From Scylla paramamosain (taxonomy: Eukaryota; Arthropoda; Malacostraca; Decapoda; Portunidae), in NCBI RefSeq assembly GCF_035594125.1, contig NC_087173.1, positions 18,712,723-18,776,722 of the forward strand: a DNA stretch of 64,000 nucleotides, written 5' to 3'. Every line of letters begins with the position of its first letter. Position 1 is the first letter of the stretch. Of the stretch, positions 1 through 12,810 are shown one piece after another. The position numbers were made by a program, and so were the translations under genes. The notes beneath the pieces are model-generated. The model made no database searches and was not told where the DNA came from. It saw only the letters and a list, made by a program, of their open reading frames with translations.

Positions 1-59
1 GCACCGTTCATTAATTACACCAGTAGATGCCCCTTTGTTTACTGATTTACTCACAAGAC

Positions 60-950
60 AGTAAAGCAAAAGAACATAAGAAAATAAGGGAAGCTGCAAG
101 AAGCCATCAGGTCTACACATACCTATCTATTTCCATCATCATCATCCATCAATTTATCTAACCTTCTTTCAGAGCTCCATAATGTCTCAGCACTAACAAC
201 CTGATTGCTGAGTGTATTCATTTATCTACCACTGTTTGAAAGTTAATTCCTCCTTATCTATTTCTTGAACCTAACTTCTTTTTTTTCAAGCTTGTTCTAT
301 CCTGATTACTGATCCTGAGAATTCTGCTTATGCCATCTTTGTTATAACTTCTGTACCACTTAAAGACTTCTGTCAGGTCCATTCTATTTGAAAACCCCTT
401 CTTTCCTATCTTTTTTTTTTTTTCAATAACTGACTTTATCATGCATGAACCCATTATGACTTGTTCTGCACTCATTACTGATTCAGAGAAATTTGCTTGT
501 CACCCTTGTTATATCCCCCTGTAGGTACCATTTAAGACTTCTATCGAATCCACTCTTTTTCAAAAACCAGTTCTTTCCTATATCTTTTTTTTTTTTTTAA
601 CTATTATGATTGATCCTATTATTCCTTGTCCTATCCTGATAACTGATCCTGAGAAGTTTGCTTACGTCACCCTTGTTACATCCCCTATACCACTTGAAGC
701 CCCACTCATGCTACGCTTCTCTAAGAAAAGTAAATTAAAAAACTTCAATTTCTCTACAGGGAATGCCACGTGTAGGCCTGATGGTTTCTTGCAGCTTCCC
801 TTATTTCCTTATTTCCTTATGTTCTTTCGTAATGAATACTTCTCATTCCCTATATATTTTTAATCATTCTTCTTTGTACTGAGTTTAATAGACCTAAATC
901 CTTTACTCTTATCCCTTATGCCACTAAAAAGCCCCCATAACACTTAGACC
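60..950 (-). mobile_element. Non-LTR retrotransposon (CR1-like) 3'-end fragments, tandem and nested
   Basis: The minus strand of 60-480 reads as the C-terminal part of a LINE reverse-transcriptase ORF, including EVFKWYRSYNKDGISRILRI and SNQDR. The element's 3' end lies at the left, where the + strand shows GAACATAAG-type units followed by GGAAGCTGCAAGAAGCCATC. The block with core CTGAT(A/T)ACTGATCCTGAGAA recurs at about 301, 468 and 636, so a segment of about 168 bp is tandemly triplicated. From about 757 to 830 the same 3' end appears in the opposite (+) orientation, after which the interrupted minus-strand copy resumes. No intact ORF remains. The CR1 assignment rests on the 8-bp terminal repeat and is inference. 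Confidence 0.75.
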
Positions 951-2263
<1,313 letters not shown>

Positions 2264-2372
2264 TCGTATATCAGTCTGCCCTGTTGGAAATTAAAGATAT
2301 TGAGTGTACGATAATACAAGTACGTTTTCTTTGATATATAAAAAAAATTGAAGAAAGAGAACGGCCTGGAGG

Positions 2373-2376
<4 letters not shown>

Positions 2377-2427
<51 letters not shown>

Positions 2428-2461
2428 GAATCTAATCTCTCTGAAGTTTTAATGCTTCAAT

Positions 2462-2528
<67 letters not shown>
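2377..2528. repeat. Inverted (GA)n ... (CT)n pair
   Basis: A (GA)n run at 2,377-2,425 is followed after about 40 bp by a (CT)n run at 2,465-2,528. On one strand the two tracts are complementary, so they can form a long hairpin. Confidence 0.93.
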
Positions 2529-2530
<2 letters not shown>

Positions 2531-2691
2531 ATGGCGGATCAGCAGAATTAACTTACCCTTGTTAGGAGACACTTCCATTCCTATTTCCTCCTCCTCTTCT
2601 CCTCCTGCTCCTCCTCCTTTTTTATTTGTGTTTTTTAGCACTTATAATTTCTTTAATTCTTGGATCTCCTCTTGAAGTATTACAGGTGTTG

Positions 2692-2692
<1 letters not shown>

Positions 2693-2731
<39 letters not shown>

Positions 2732-2882
2732 AACTACTACTACTACTACTACTACTATAAGTAATACTAATACTACAACAGCAGTAGCAGCAGCACCACC
2801 ACCACCACCTCTACCAACACCACAACAACAACAACTACTACTACTACTACTACTACTAGTGCAAATAATAGTAGTAGTAATG

Positions 2883-2933
<51 letters not shown>

Positions 2934-2991
2934 GATTGTGAAGCACAGACCATAAGGATTCTACCACTACTACTACTACTACTACTATTAT

Positions 2992-3042
<51 letters not shown>
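2693..3042. repeat. Trinucleotide microsatellite cluster (CTA)n / (AAT)n
   Basis: Successive blocks of CTA/ACT (2,693-2,757 and 2,837-2,860), AAT (2,881-2,931) and CTA (2,962-3,042) are separated by short degenerate spacers. Open frames here encode only homopolymeric Ser, Val, Leu or Ile. Confidence 0.93.
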
Positions 3043-3174
3043 AAGTCATCCTTATTAATTCCAGAGGAGCAGCCTGGATACAACACACTGTCAATTAATT
3101 ATGAAGGGCCTAGCTGTGTTCACCTTAATGGATTCTCGAATGCTCGCTAAATGAAATCACTTTTATCACCTCCG

Positions 3175-3854
<680 letters not shown>

Positions 3855-3856
<2 letters not shown>

Positions 3857-4200
3857 ACACTAAGAGAGGCCGGGCAGGAGGCGACAATCTGCTCCCCGAT
3901 ATAGGAAAGCCATCACGACCACAACGCTAGCGCTAACAAGTCGTCTGCGGGGACCACTACGTATACCTCCTGATGGCGGGTGGCGTGGGGAGGGCTGGCG
4001 CGTGGCTGACGGCTGGCGGGTGGCTGGCGAGTGGATGGCGGGGTGATAGTGGAGGCTGGTGGGATGCGGACGGCGGACCAATACCCTCGTTTTCTATACA
4101 AGGCCTCCTGCTACCGAGCGTCACACGGGCTTTCACCTGCACACTGTCATTGAGAGCCGTCACCTGCCTGGGGACGAAAGAGGAGGTTAGTTCAAGGGTT
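3855..4200. other. GC-rich island between microsatellites
   Basis: This patch is markedly richer in G+C and CpG than its flanks. It contains a short G-rich tandem motif around GGCTGGCGGGTGGCTGGCG (3,990-4,050) and CCAAT (4,078-4,082). It could be a promoter or an untranslated exon, but no conserved open frame is visible. Confidence 0.25.
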
Positions 4201-4232
4201 TTAAAATTCTGAGGCTCTGTTTGTGGTTGTTG

Positions 4233-4396
4233 TTACTGACTGACTGATTGACTGACTGACTGACTGTGTGGGTTTGTGTACGAATTAATGTGTGTGTTTG
4301 TGTGTTTGTGTGTTTCTGGCAACGTTTTCCGGGCGACTTAAAAACGTTTTCTTGAGTGTAATGAAACTTTTTTTTTTTAGCATCATGTGTTGGTTT

Positions 4397-4478
<82 letters not shown>

Positions 4479-4512
4479 TGTGTACGTTGATTATTGTATA
4501 TACTCTCTCTCT

Positions 4513-4551
<39 letters not shown>

Positions 4552-4603
4552 AAGAGAACAAGGAAAGATAATCCGACGAAAACAGAAAAATAAAGACAAT
4601 GAT

Positions 4604-4680
<77 letters not shown>
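4233..4680. repeat. (GACT)n, (GT)n, (CT)n and (GA)n microsatellites
   Basis: A (GACT)n block lies near 4,236-4,266, followed by (GT)n 4,398-4,472, (CT)n 4,503-4,548 and (GA)n 4,607-4,675. All are read directly. Confidence 0.95.
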
Positions 4681-4686
<6 letters not shown>

Positions 4687-4799
4687 ATTACCAGTTAAGG
4701 ACATTTTTTTAACAACCTATGACAGTAAAAGGCTAAACTTACATAAAAGGACATTTATTTTTAATTCTCCTAGAGCAACTGCACGTATAGAATCCTCTC

Positions 4800-5146
4800 C
4801 AGTAAAAGCAGAGGGAAGCTGCAAGAAGAAGAAGAAGAAGTAGAAGAAGAAGAAGAAGACAAAAAAAAACATAATAACATAAAAACATAAGAGAAGCTGC
4901 AAGAATCCATCAGGTCTACACGTGTCAGTCTCTGTATAAAACATGCTTACCTATTTCCACATAAAAGAAGAAGACATACGAGTAAGATAATGGTAATTGC
5001 AAGAAGCCATCAAATCTACACGTGGCAATCTTTGTATAAAACATGCCTGCTTATTTCCACCTATCATCCTCATTCATAAATATAACCTTCTTTTAGGACG
5101 TCCTGTTGACTTGGCACTAAAAACTGGATCCATTCAATTTCATACA

Positions 5147-5229
<83 letters not shown>

Positions 5230-5389
5230 CCTTCACTTTTTTTCAAACTTCACCGTACTACGTGTGGCACTCCCAGTATTAAACATGGCTGTCATCATCC
5301 ATATCATCATCCGTACATCTGTCTAACCTTTTAAAAATTTTGGCTCTGCACAACAACCGAGTCTATTCCACTCCACATAACTATTCTTT

Positions 5390-5477
<88 letters not shown>

Positions 5478-5610
5478 CCCTTTCTCTTTCTATCAAACTA
5501 CATAAAGCATGCCTCATTCCCAGCTATCATTCCCATCCATAAATCTGTCAATCTTCACTTAAAAACACTCCGTTAACTTCACTGACAACAACTGCATCTC
5601 TTACATTCTA
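4800..5610 (-). mobile_element. Serial LINE 3'-end fragments interleaved with (CT)n
   Basis: The same LINE 3' end as at 60-950 occurs repeatedly. Heads reading GGAAGCTGCAAGAAG or similar lie at about 4,814, 4,892 and 4,996, and degenerate bodies with a CGTGTGGCACTCCC-like core lie near 5,258 and 5,502. Each body is followed by text like CATCC-ATAAAT-TGTCTAACCTT. Long (CT)n tracts (5,151-5,226 and 5,394-5,473) sit inside the repeated units. No coding capacity remains. Confidence 0.65.
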
Positions 5611-5733
5611 TACTTATCACTTTTTCCTCTCACCTCTCTCCCTCCGTCCCTCCCTCTCTCGCTCCGCTCTGTACAGCAGCACTCTAATCTTCAGCATCGC
5701 CTCGGGAGCACAGCAGTAAGGCAATTCACAGTG

Positions 5734-5877
5734 ATGGAGGTGCAACAGAGATCAGCTACGCCCCAGCTGCCCGAGGCGTTGAAAACTGAGACTGCCCTGC
5801 GGCACCCCACACCCCACGCTCCACGCCTCACATTCCCTAGCCACGTGCCGGCACAGGAGAAGCGGAAGACTGTGTAA
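5734..5877 (+). CDS. Small open reading frame, uncertain
   Basis: An ATG opens a 47-codon frame in a GC-rich pocket (5,660-5,870) that differs in composition from its low-complexity neighbours. The predicted peptide is rich in Pro, His and Arg and I do not recognise it. No splice partners were identified. It may be the remnant of an exon or chance; treat it as unsupported unless transcripts exist. Confidence 0.12.
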   Translation: MEVQQRSATPQLPEALKTETALRHPTPHAPRLTFPSHVPAQEKRKTV

Positions 5878-6339
5878 TTGCAAAAGTGATGTTTAATGAA
5901 AGGCTAGTGGAGGAAACGAAGAGACTGGTGCTTGAAATGTGGAAAGGATGAAGAATTGTACATATATAAGTGGATGGAAAAAGAGACGGGGTAAAAAAGA
6001 GATGAAAGACAAAAGTGTTTAAAATGTGGAAGGGATGAACAGTGCGTAGGCAGAGGAATTGTGGATATGATAGTGAATGGAATAAAAAAGACGAGGCTGG
6101 TTGAAGAGGAGATGGAAGGACTGCTTAGATGAATTGAAAGAGAGTTGAATGTAGAGAGGCAGAAGACAACGCCCTCTATGGAGAATACTAATGGCGGAGA
6201 CTACTGAAGAAGGTGAAGAAGTGTTTGAAATGTGGAAGAAGAGGGAACAGTAGCGGAAGAGTAATCTTTAAATAACTGAAAAAATAATAAATAAAAAAAT
6301 GAATAAACCCAAGAGGAACATTAGACCGAACATAACTGA
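5878..6339. other. Gene-free purine-rich spacer
   Basis: Purine-rich sequence with several degenerate repeats of a unit resembling GTGTTTGAAATGTGGAA-GAATGAA (about 5,930, 6,018 and 6,221). No coding exon or RNA gene is seen. Confidence 0.5.
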
Positions 6340-6512
6340 AATTACCTGAACCTAACCGACCAACAACCGAACCGAACCTAACCGAAAAAACAACTGAACT
6401 TAACCGACCAACAACCTAACTGAACCTAACCGTACCAACAACCGAACTTAACCAACCAACAACCGAACCGAACCGAACCCAACCGACCAACAACCGAACC
6501 GAACCGATACTA
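6340..6512. repeat. Degenerate CCTAACCGACCAACAACCGAA satellite
   Basis: Six or so units of about 22-31 bp match the pattern C(C/T)TAACCGACCAACAACCGAA with variable numbers of extra CCGAA. The unit contains CCTAA, the arthropod telomere motif, but not as a pure (TTAGG)n array. Confidence 0.85.
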
Positions 6513-6579
6513 AGGAAAGGACGTTATTAATGGAGGCTTGGGAGAGGGAAATGAAAAGGAGGCAATATAGAAAAATGGA

Positions 6580-7661
6580 AATTACGTTTTTTTTCATATT
6601 ATCCTCGTTTTCTTTATCGTTTTTCTTTTTAATTTTTTCCTTATCATGTTCTTTGCTATTTTCCTTGCTGTTCATTATTCGTTTTCTCTTTTTATTTTGT
6701 TTTCTTTCTCTCTTTTCCCCTGCAGTTTGAGAAGGAAACGTTCTAGAATATGAAAAAAAGTTTTCGAAATTCTTTTCGCGTTTTCATTCTTCTTTATTCT
6801 GTTTCTCGTCTACTTTATTTATTCTCTCGCTGTTCTCTCTCTCTTAGTCTCCATTCTTTCCTTCTTTCCTTTTTCCCTTTTCCTCTGTGTTCTCTCTGAC
6901 TTCCTTCTTATTCATGTCTTTTTCCTCTCCTTTCTTTCTTTCCTTTCATGTTCTCTTTCTTCTTACTGTTTCACCTCCTTTTTTTTCTTCTTATGTCTTC
7001 TTTCTCTTCCCTTTGTCCTCTTCTTTCTTTTATTTCATGTTCTCTCTTCTTTCTTGCATATTTTTTTTCTTTTCCTTCTTTCCGTTTACGAGATTTCTCA
7101 CTTCCTTCTTTTCTTTCTTTCATTTCTTCTTTCTCTTCCTTCTTCACTCTGCTTTCCTTTATTTCATGTTCTTTCCCTTCCTTCTTTCCTTTTGTTCTCT
7201 TTCTCTTACTTTCTCCTTTTCCTTCTTTCATGTTCTCTTTCTCTTCCCTCGTTTCTTACCCTTTCTCTTATTTTGTCTTCCTTCCTTCCTTTATCTCCCC
7301 TCTCTCTTCTCTCTTTTCCTTCATTCTTAAACCTTCCCCTACCTCCTTCCTTCCTTCCTTCCTTCCTTCTTTCCTTCTCCCTCTATTCATTTTATCTGTT
7401 TCATCACTCCCATCTTCCTTTCCCCTCAATCATCCTTCCTTCCTTCCCTCCTTCCTTCTTCTTCCTTTCTTCCTTCCCCATCAGTCACCATTCCATCCCC
7501 CTCTCCACCTTCCCATCCACCCCATTCCTTCCTTCCATCAATCCCCCTTCCTCCCCTTCATCCCCTTCCTCCATCCCCCCCCCCCACCCTTCACCCAGGT
7601 ATGGAGGGACAGGTGAATATGGGGGCTGTCTGCACCCAACTGCTCCACAATGCTGTCTTGA

Positions 7662-7704
<43 letters not shown>

Positions 7705-7778
7705 GTTTTCGTTTTGTCTGATATTGCTAATGTTGTTATGACTTCTGGTACCACTACTGCTTCTACTACTACTACTAT

Positions 7779-7834
<56 letters not shown>

Positions 7835-8500
7835 GTAATAATAAGAAGAAAAAGAAGATTTTTTATTCGCTTTAATTTTGTATTTAATTTCGTTCCGTAA
7901 CTCTTTTACTTATTGTTACTATTATAATTTATTCTTCATCATCTTTTCTTCTTATTATTATTTTTATTTTCATTTCCTTCTTCTTCTTCTTCTTCTTCTT
8001 CTTCTTCTTCTTCTTCTTCTTCTTCTTCTTCTTCTTCTTCTTCTTCTTCTTCTTTTCTTCTACTTCATAATCATTTTCATCTTCATCTCCTCGTCTTCCT
8101 CTCCTCTCCTCTCCTCTCCTCTCCTCTCCCTTTCTCCTCTCCCCTCCCCTCCCCTCCCCTCCTCCCCAACCACCACCAGCACCATTCTTTCTTTCCTTCC
8201 TGCATTCATTCATTCATTCATTCTTTCCCTCGTCTTCGCCACCCTCCCCCTCTCTCCTCCCTTCCCTCCCCCTCCCTCGCATCATGGCGGGCGCTGGCAG
8301 GACCCGCTCGTTCATCCTCATCTCAAGTCTCTTTCATTATCAGTGTTATATTTTTCCTCGTGAATAGATAACCCTTTATACCCTCAATTTTCCCCACACC
8401 ATATATTACTTCCGTTTACTCCATTTTTCACTGTTCCAGCCCCCTCCTCCTCCTCCTCCTTCTCCTTCTTCTTCTTCTTCTTTTTCTTCTTCTCTTCCTC
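6580..8500. repeat. About 1.9 kb polypyrimidine-biased region with embedded microsatellites
   Basis: The + strand is almost entirely C and T, with a recurring TTTCATGTTCTCTTTCT core (6,945, 7,035, 7,157 and 7,219). (CCTT)n and (CTTC)n blocks follow, then (GT)n at 7,663-7,701, (ACT)n at 7,752-7,834, (TTC)n at 7,976-8,053 and (CTCTC)n at 8,098-8,160. The long open frames across it are low-complexity Ser/Leu/Phe/Pro and are not genes. Confidence 0.9.
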
Positions 8501-8534
8501 CTCCTATTCCCCTTTCTTCCTGTTTTGCTTTCTT

Positions 8535-8830
8535 ACTATGACTGTTTTCAAAGACCACAGAGATGATTAGCCTGGTTCTCAAAAGTGTTTTTTCCGTAAA
8601 TATTGTAGAAATCTTGTTAATCTGTCATTAAAACCGTGAAAACACCCTTAGAAACCTGTGTAATTTCAAATAGAGCCTTTTGAAGTGATTTGCTCTCTTA
8701 TCACAACTGTTTTCAAAGGCCACAGAGATGATTAGCCAGGTTCTCAAGAGTGTTTTTCCTGTAAATATTGTTGGAATCTTGTTAATCGGTCACTAGAACC
8801 TGAAAACCCGTGCAACTTCAACTAGAATAT
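8535..8830 (+). repeat. Unclassified dispersed repeat, two tandem copies
   Basis: Two copies of about 165 bp start with ACTGTTTTCAAAG(A/G)CCACAG (near 8,540 and 8,707) and continue through GATGATTAGCC-GGTTCTCAA. Inverted diverged copies lie at 49,730-49,830 and 53,300-53,440. No coding potential, terminal inverted repeats or poly(A) tail is visible. Confidence 0.8.
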
Positions 8831-10040
8831 ATTGTTTAGTTTATTACCAGCTACATCCTTCTAGTCCTTTTCCCTCCTGCTTCCTGGTACCTTCTCTCAC
8901 TTTGTTCCCTATGTTCGTATGTTCCCTTGCATTCCTTAGTTTATTTCCTAGTATTTTCCTGCTCCACCCCTCCTCCTCCTCCTCCTCCTGCTCCTCTTCC
9001 TAGATCTTCCTTCTCTACCCTATATAGTACAGTACCTCCTCCCAGTCCTTCTCTTAATCCTCCTTCCCTATTCCTCCTCCTCCTTCTCCTTCTCCTCCTA
9101 ATCTTCCTTCCTCCTTTACCTCCTCCCAGTTCGTCTTCTAATCTTCCTTCCTTCTCCTCCTCTTACCTTGCAGTCCACCTCCTCGTCCTTCCTTCTCCTC
9201 CCCCGTGCCTCCACCTCCTGCATTCCTTCCACCTTGTAAACTGAAGCCAATGTAAGGCCCAGTATGTCCCCTAGTGGTGGGTATTGTTTTTAAGCACTGC
9301 CAAGATTAGTGGCGGGATAAAACTTGCTTAACTGGGCGGCAGAAGCGCGTGTTTGGTGTATTGTGGTGGTGCTGTGTTGGTGGTGGTGGTGGTGTGGTGG
9401 AGGTCAGAGAGTGGGTTAGAGATTCATTCACTTCCTGCAATTAACACTCAATGATAAAACACATTCTAGATATACCCAGTCCCCCTCTGTCAATATTTAA
9501 CACCAATATTTTACTCTGACTGCATTACAACTGTCTGGCTCTATTTACTGATACTGTGACAGGCTGCTTGTTCATCTTGACCCTCTCTCTGGTCCTTGAC
9601 AGGTCTATTTAGCTTGTCTCTGTCTCCTTCTGCCTGTTCCCGTCCCCTATACCTCACAATATGCACGTGATTTTAGAGCGACCTCCCGCCCTAACAAGGC
9701 TTTCGTTGCTATAAGATTTATTTTTAAATACTTCGATCATACGGTTTATTTTCCTATACTTTCAGTAAGGTTCATTTTTAAATAACTATATTTTACCCAT
9801 ACTTCGGTCATAAAGTTTATTTTCCCTTAACCTTCAATAATTTTCTTTCTCGAGTAACTTCGGTAATCGCATCTTCTAATCAGGAACAAGGAGGCGGCGT
9901 TTTCTCCAGTGTGTCGGCTGTCCGTCTTGTCCACGTCATTTGTTGCCAGTGACCTCTGCTTCCCTTGTGTTCTAATTTAGTGACAGCCACCTGGATATCT
10001 CTCCTTGTAATCTGCTGCTAATCTTCGTCTGTGTTAGTCT
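8831..10040. other. Gene-free stretch
   Basis: A (CCT)n-rich segment (8,960-9,230) is followed by a (GGT)n patch (9,365-9,400). An imperfect duplication of about 90 bp around GTTTATTTTCC (9,690-9,860) comes next. No coding exon is recognised. Confidence 0.5.
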
Positions 10041-10044
10041 TGTG

Positions 10045-10104
10045 ATGACTCGCCCACTGCATCTTGTTCTCCTCGGTGGTGGCGTCTTGTCTTTCATCAG
10101 TCAG
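10045..10104 (+). CDS. Candidate first coding exon encoding a signal peptide (weak)
   Basis: An ATG opens 20 codons reading MTRPLHLVLLGGGVLSFISQ, a plausible secretory signal (basic start, hydrophobic core). The frame ends exactly at a strong donor, CAG|GTAGGT, at 10,105. I found no partner exon before TRRAP, whose upstream acceptor at 13,463 would place this frame into an early stop. It may be a chance frame, a noncoding TRRAP leader exon carrying an upstream ORF, or the start of an unrecognised gene. Confidence 0.2.
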
Positions 10105-11110
10105 GTAGGTGATAGCCTCATTTTTCGTCGTGTTTATTCTTTCTACTTTCTTACTTCCTTCTCCGTTTCTTCATTCTTGTCTCATTCTTCTTTCTTACGT
10201 GTTTTATTTCTTCTTGGTGGTGACTCTTGGGTTACAACAAAACATTACACTCATTTTTTTTTCTTCTGACTGATAAAAAAAAAAAAAAAGCGTTTCCAAG
10301 ATATGTTTGAAAAGCCTCTCCCTAGGTTACCACGCAGTACATGTGAGGCTAACCCAGAGATCAATATACTCGTATATGACTTAGACAATCGGCAGAGATG
10401 GAGTTCCTTAATTTGTAGATAACACCTGACAATTTTGGGATCTTTGAGGTTTCCATAAGAGGGCATCGTCAAGGTTACGTGAGAGAGTTTTGTCATGAAA
10501 GATCAAGGAAGATGGTAGATTAAGAATGATCTTTCCTAGTGAATTATTTACAGGGGTCTTGTTGGGGTTTGCCTGCTTGTTCTCTTAGCTTTGACATGCT
10601 GTAATTTCCCTTCACTGCCCTTGATACTGATGTCAATGTATCTCTGTATCGCCTGAAGACCCTTTCATATGTTAATGGCCATACCCGTTTAAGTTTTCCA
10701 TTGTACCACGATGCCTAATAGCAATACCTGAAGCAATGTAAAGTTTCCCAAAATGATTTAGCTTAAGTGAAAATTTTGATGGAAAGTGGCGATCGTAAAG
10801 ACTATGAAATTTTACCATGGATGTGTCAAAATATTCATTAATTCCATAACCCTCCACTTGTTGATTCGAATTATAGCCTATCGAGTGGTGTGGTGGTGGT
10901 GGTGGTGGTGGTGGTGGTATAGGGGCATGAGGGAAGAGTAGTGAGGCAGGTTGTAGAATGTAAACTGTAGAAAGATAGAAAAGGAAGAAAGGGAGGAAGA
11001 TCTGGATTATATGGAGAAAGGTGAGGCAGTGAAAGAGAAGAGAAGAGAAGAGGTGTCTGTGTTATAGAGAGAAGCGAGGTTGTGGCGGCTGAGGGAGAAG
11101 AAAGAGCGAA
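10105..11110. other. Gene-free stretch with (GGT)n
   Basis: Contains a short (GTG)n run at 10,888-10,918 and purine-rich sequence after 10,940. No coding exon is recognised. The minus-strand frame at 10,251-10,496 has no recognisable domain. Confidence 0.5.
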
Positions 11111-11115
11111 ATTGG

Positions 11116-11119
<4 letters not shown>

Positions 11120-11173
<54 letters not shown>

Positions 11174-11227
11174 GTTTGTAGTTATTGGGTAGAGAAAATT
11201 GTTATTTTTATCGTTTCCCTTTCCCTT

Positions 11228-11296
<69 letters not shown>
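11120..11296. repeat. (GA)n, (TTC)n and (TTA)n microsatellites
   Basis: (GA)n at 11,120-11,169, then a compound (TTC)n-(TTA)n tract at 11,227-11,296, read directly. Confidence 0.95.
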
Positions 11297-11297
<1 letters not shown>

Positions 11298-11470
11298 CTC
11301 TTCTTCTTATTATTATTATTTATATTAGTTTAAACGAATAAATAATAATCCTGCTCTTCCTCCTCCTCCTCCTCCCACTTGTTATGCATAAGACGCCTTC
11401 CCCACGCTGATACAAATTCGTCAGCCTCTGTCTCATTACTGATAGTGTGTGTGTGTGTGTGTGTATGTGT

Positions 11471-12300
11471 TTGCCTCGCGCTAGTGGATGAGAACTAAAA
11501 AAAAAAAAAAGTGGTAATGTTTGCAAATTTTACCTTTTCGTCTTACAACTACTTATAAGCTATATTTTTTAGCGTTTAATTATATCAAAATGGCGCTTCG
11601 ATTTAATTTACAGGTATAAAGTGGTCTTTGTTTACCTCGTGGGAGGAAAAAAAAAAAAATGAAGGATAAAGGCAGCCACATATTAGCTTATAGGACTTTT
11701 TCACTTTACTTTTATTTTTCAACCATATTTTTTATTATTTTCAGTATCCAGTAATATAAAAATAGCACCTGACTTAATTACGTAACAGGTATAATGTGGC
11801 TTCTGTTTGATTCGTGCATTGCAAAAAAAAAAAAAAAAAAAGAAAAATGAACTGCAACATATTAACTAATGGAGCTTTTTCGCTTCGTAATTACTTTTGA
11901 AGTAGACTTTTACAATTATTATTACCGTTGTTATTTAATAATTTCAAAATAACACTGACTTCACTTGTAAGTAGAATGTAGTCTCAGTTTCCCTTGATTT
12001 GCAAAGATACTGCTACATATTTACTAAAGGGACTTTTCACTTCACAATTACCTTCAGACTATATTTTTCTTACTTTTAGTATTGACTTGTACGAAAATAG
12101 CATCTAGACAATTTACATATATAACAATAGCCTTTGTTTTCCTCGTGCCTGTAAAGAAGTGATGGGACTTTTTCTCTTTACAGTTACTTTTAAACAACAT
12201 TTTAGTAATTCTTAAAACTCAACAACACCAAACTAGCAGCCATATATAATTTAAAGCTATGAAAAGGCCAGTGTTTTCCTCGTGCTAGTGGCAGAGAACC
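11471..12300. repeat. Decayed tandem array, unit about 135-185 bp, 5-6 units
   Basis: A landmark of the form GTTTNCCTCGTGC recurs near 11,471, 11,628, 11,806, 11,988, 12,138 and 12,272. A second landmark, GGACTTTTTCACTT or similar, recurs near 11,693, 11,873, 12,030 and 12,165. The outer units both carry CCTCG(C/T)GCTAGTGG followed by GAGAAC. Several units contain A-runs. It has no coding potential. Confidence 0.75.
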
Positions 12301-12553
12301 ATCGGCTCAGCGAGGCAGATGGCGCTCGGGTCACCAGGTAAACAAGGCATGAAAACCTCTTATTTCTTCCCCTATTTACTCGTCAATGGAAGACTTTCCC
12401 ACTTCTTCGTGCTACTGAGAGTCTCTTATAATATTCGTGACTTAAAAGGCGAAGAGAAATTAAGGAAACATTTATTAATAACTGAAATAAACGAAAGGGA
12501 ATTAGTGGGGATGAATTCTGGAGTCGGTGCATGTGTTTGTGTGTCAGTTTGTC

Positions 12554-12810
12554 TCTGTATTTGTGTCTATTTTATTGTTAGTATTGGTTTATAAGTGGAT
12601 TTGGGTTGTAAAGGTGAGCTCTGTGTCGTGTGGAATGGTGGTGGAGTAGTGGAAGGCAGAGGAGAGTAAGTGGGCGTATGGAGTGGTGGGTCTGTCTGGT
12701 CTTGTTTGTACGTGAGTGTGTTTGTGTTTATTGTATTGTAAATATTGGTATTCTATGTGGATTTGGCTTGTAGGGATCCAGTTCGGCGTGTGGAGTGGTG
12801 GTGGAGTGGT
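12554..12810. repeat. Direct duplication of about 160 bp
   Basis: The block from TATTTGTGTCTATTTTATTG through TGGTGGTGGAG (about 12,554-12,650) recurs at about 12,715-12,810 with TTTGTGTTTATTGTATTG and GTGGTGGTGGAG. G-rich sequence follows. Confidence 0.6.

Noticed and set aside
2642..3098. Homopolymeric Ser/Val/Ile/Leu frames on both strands
   Set aside because: Direct translation of trinucleotide microsatellites.
6948..7875. Open frames of 222 and 273 codons
   Set aside because: They are Ser/Leu/Phe/Pro low complexity generated by the pyrimidine-rich strand and by (GT)n and (ACT)n repeats; there is no domain, and both strands stay open for the same reason.
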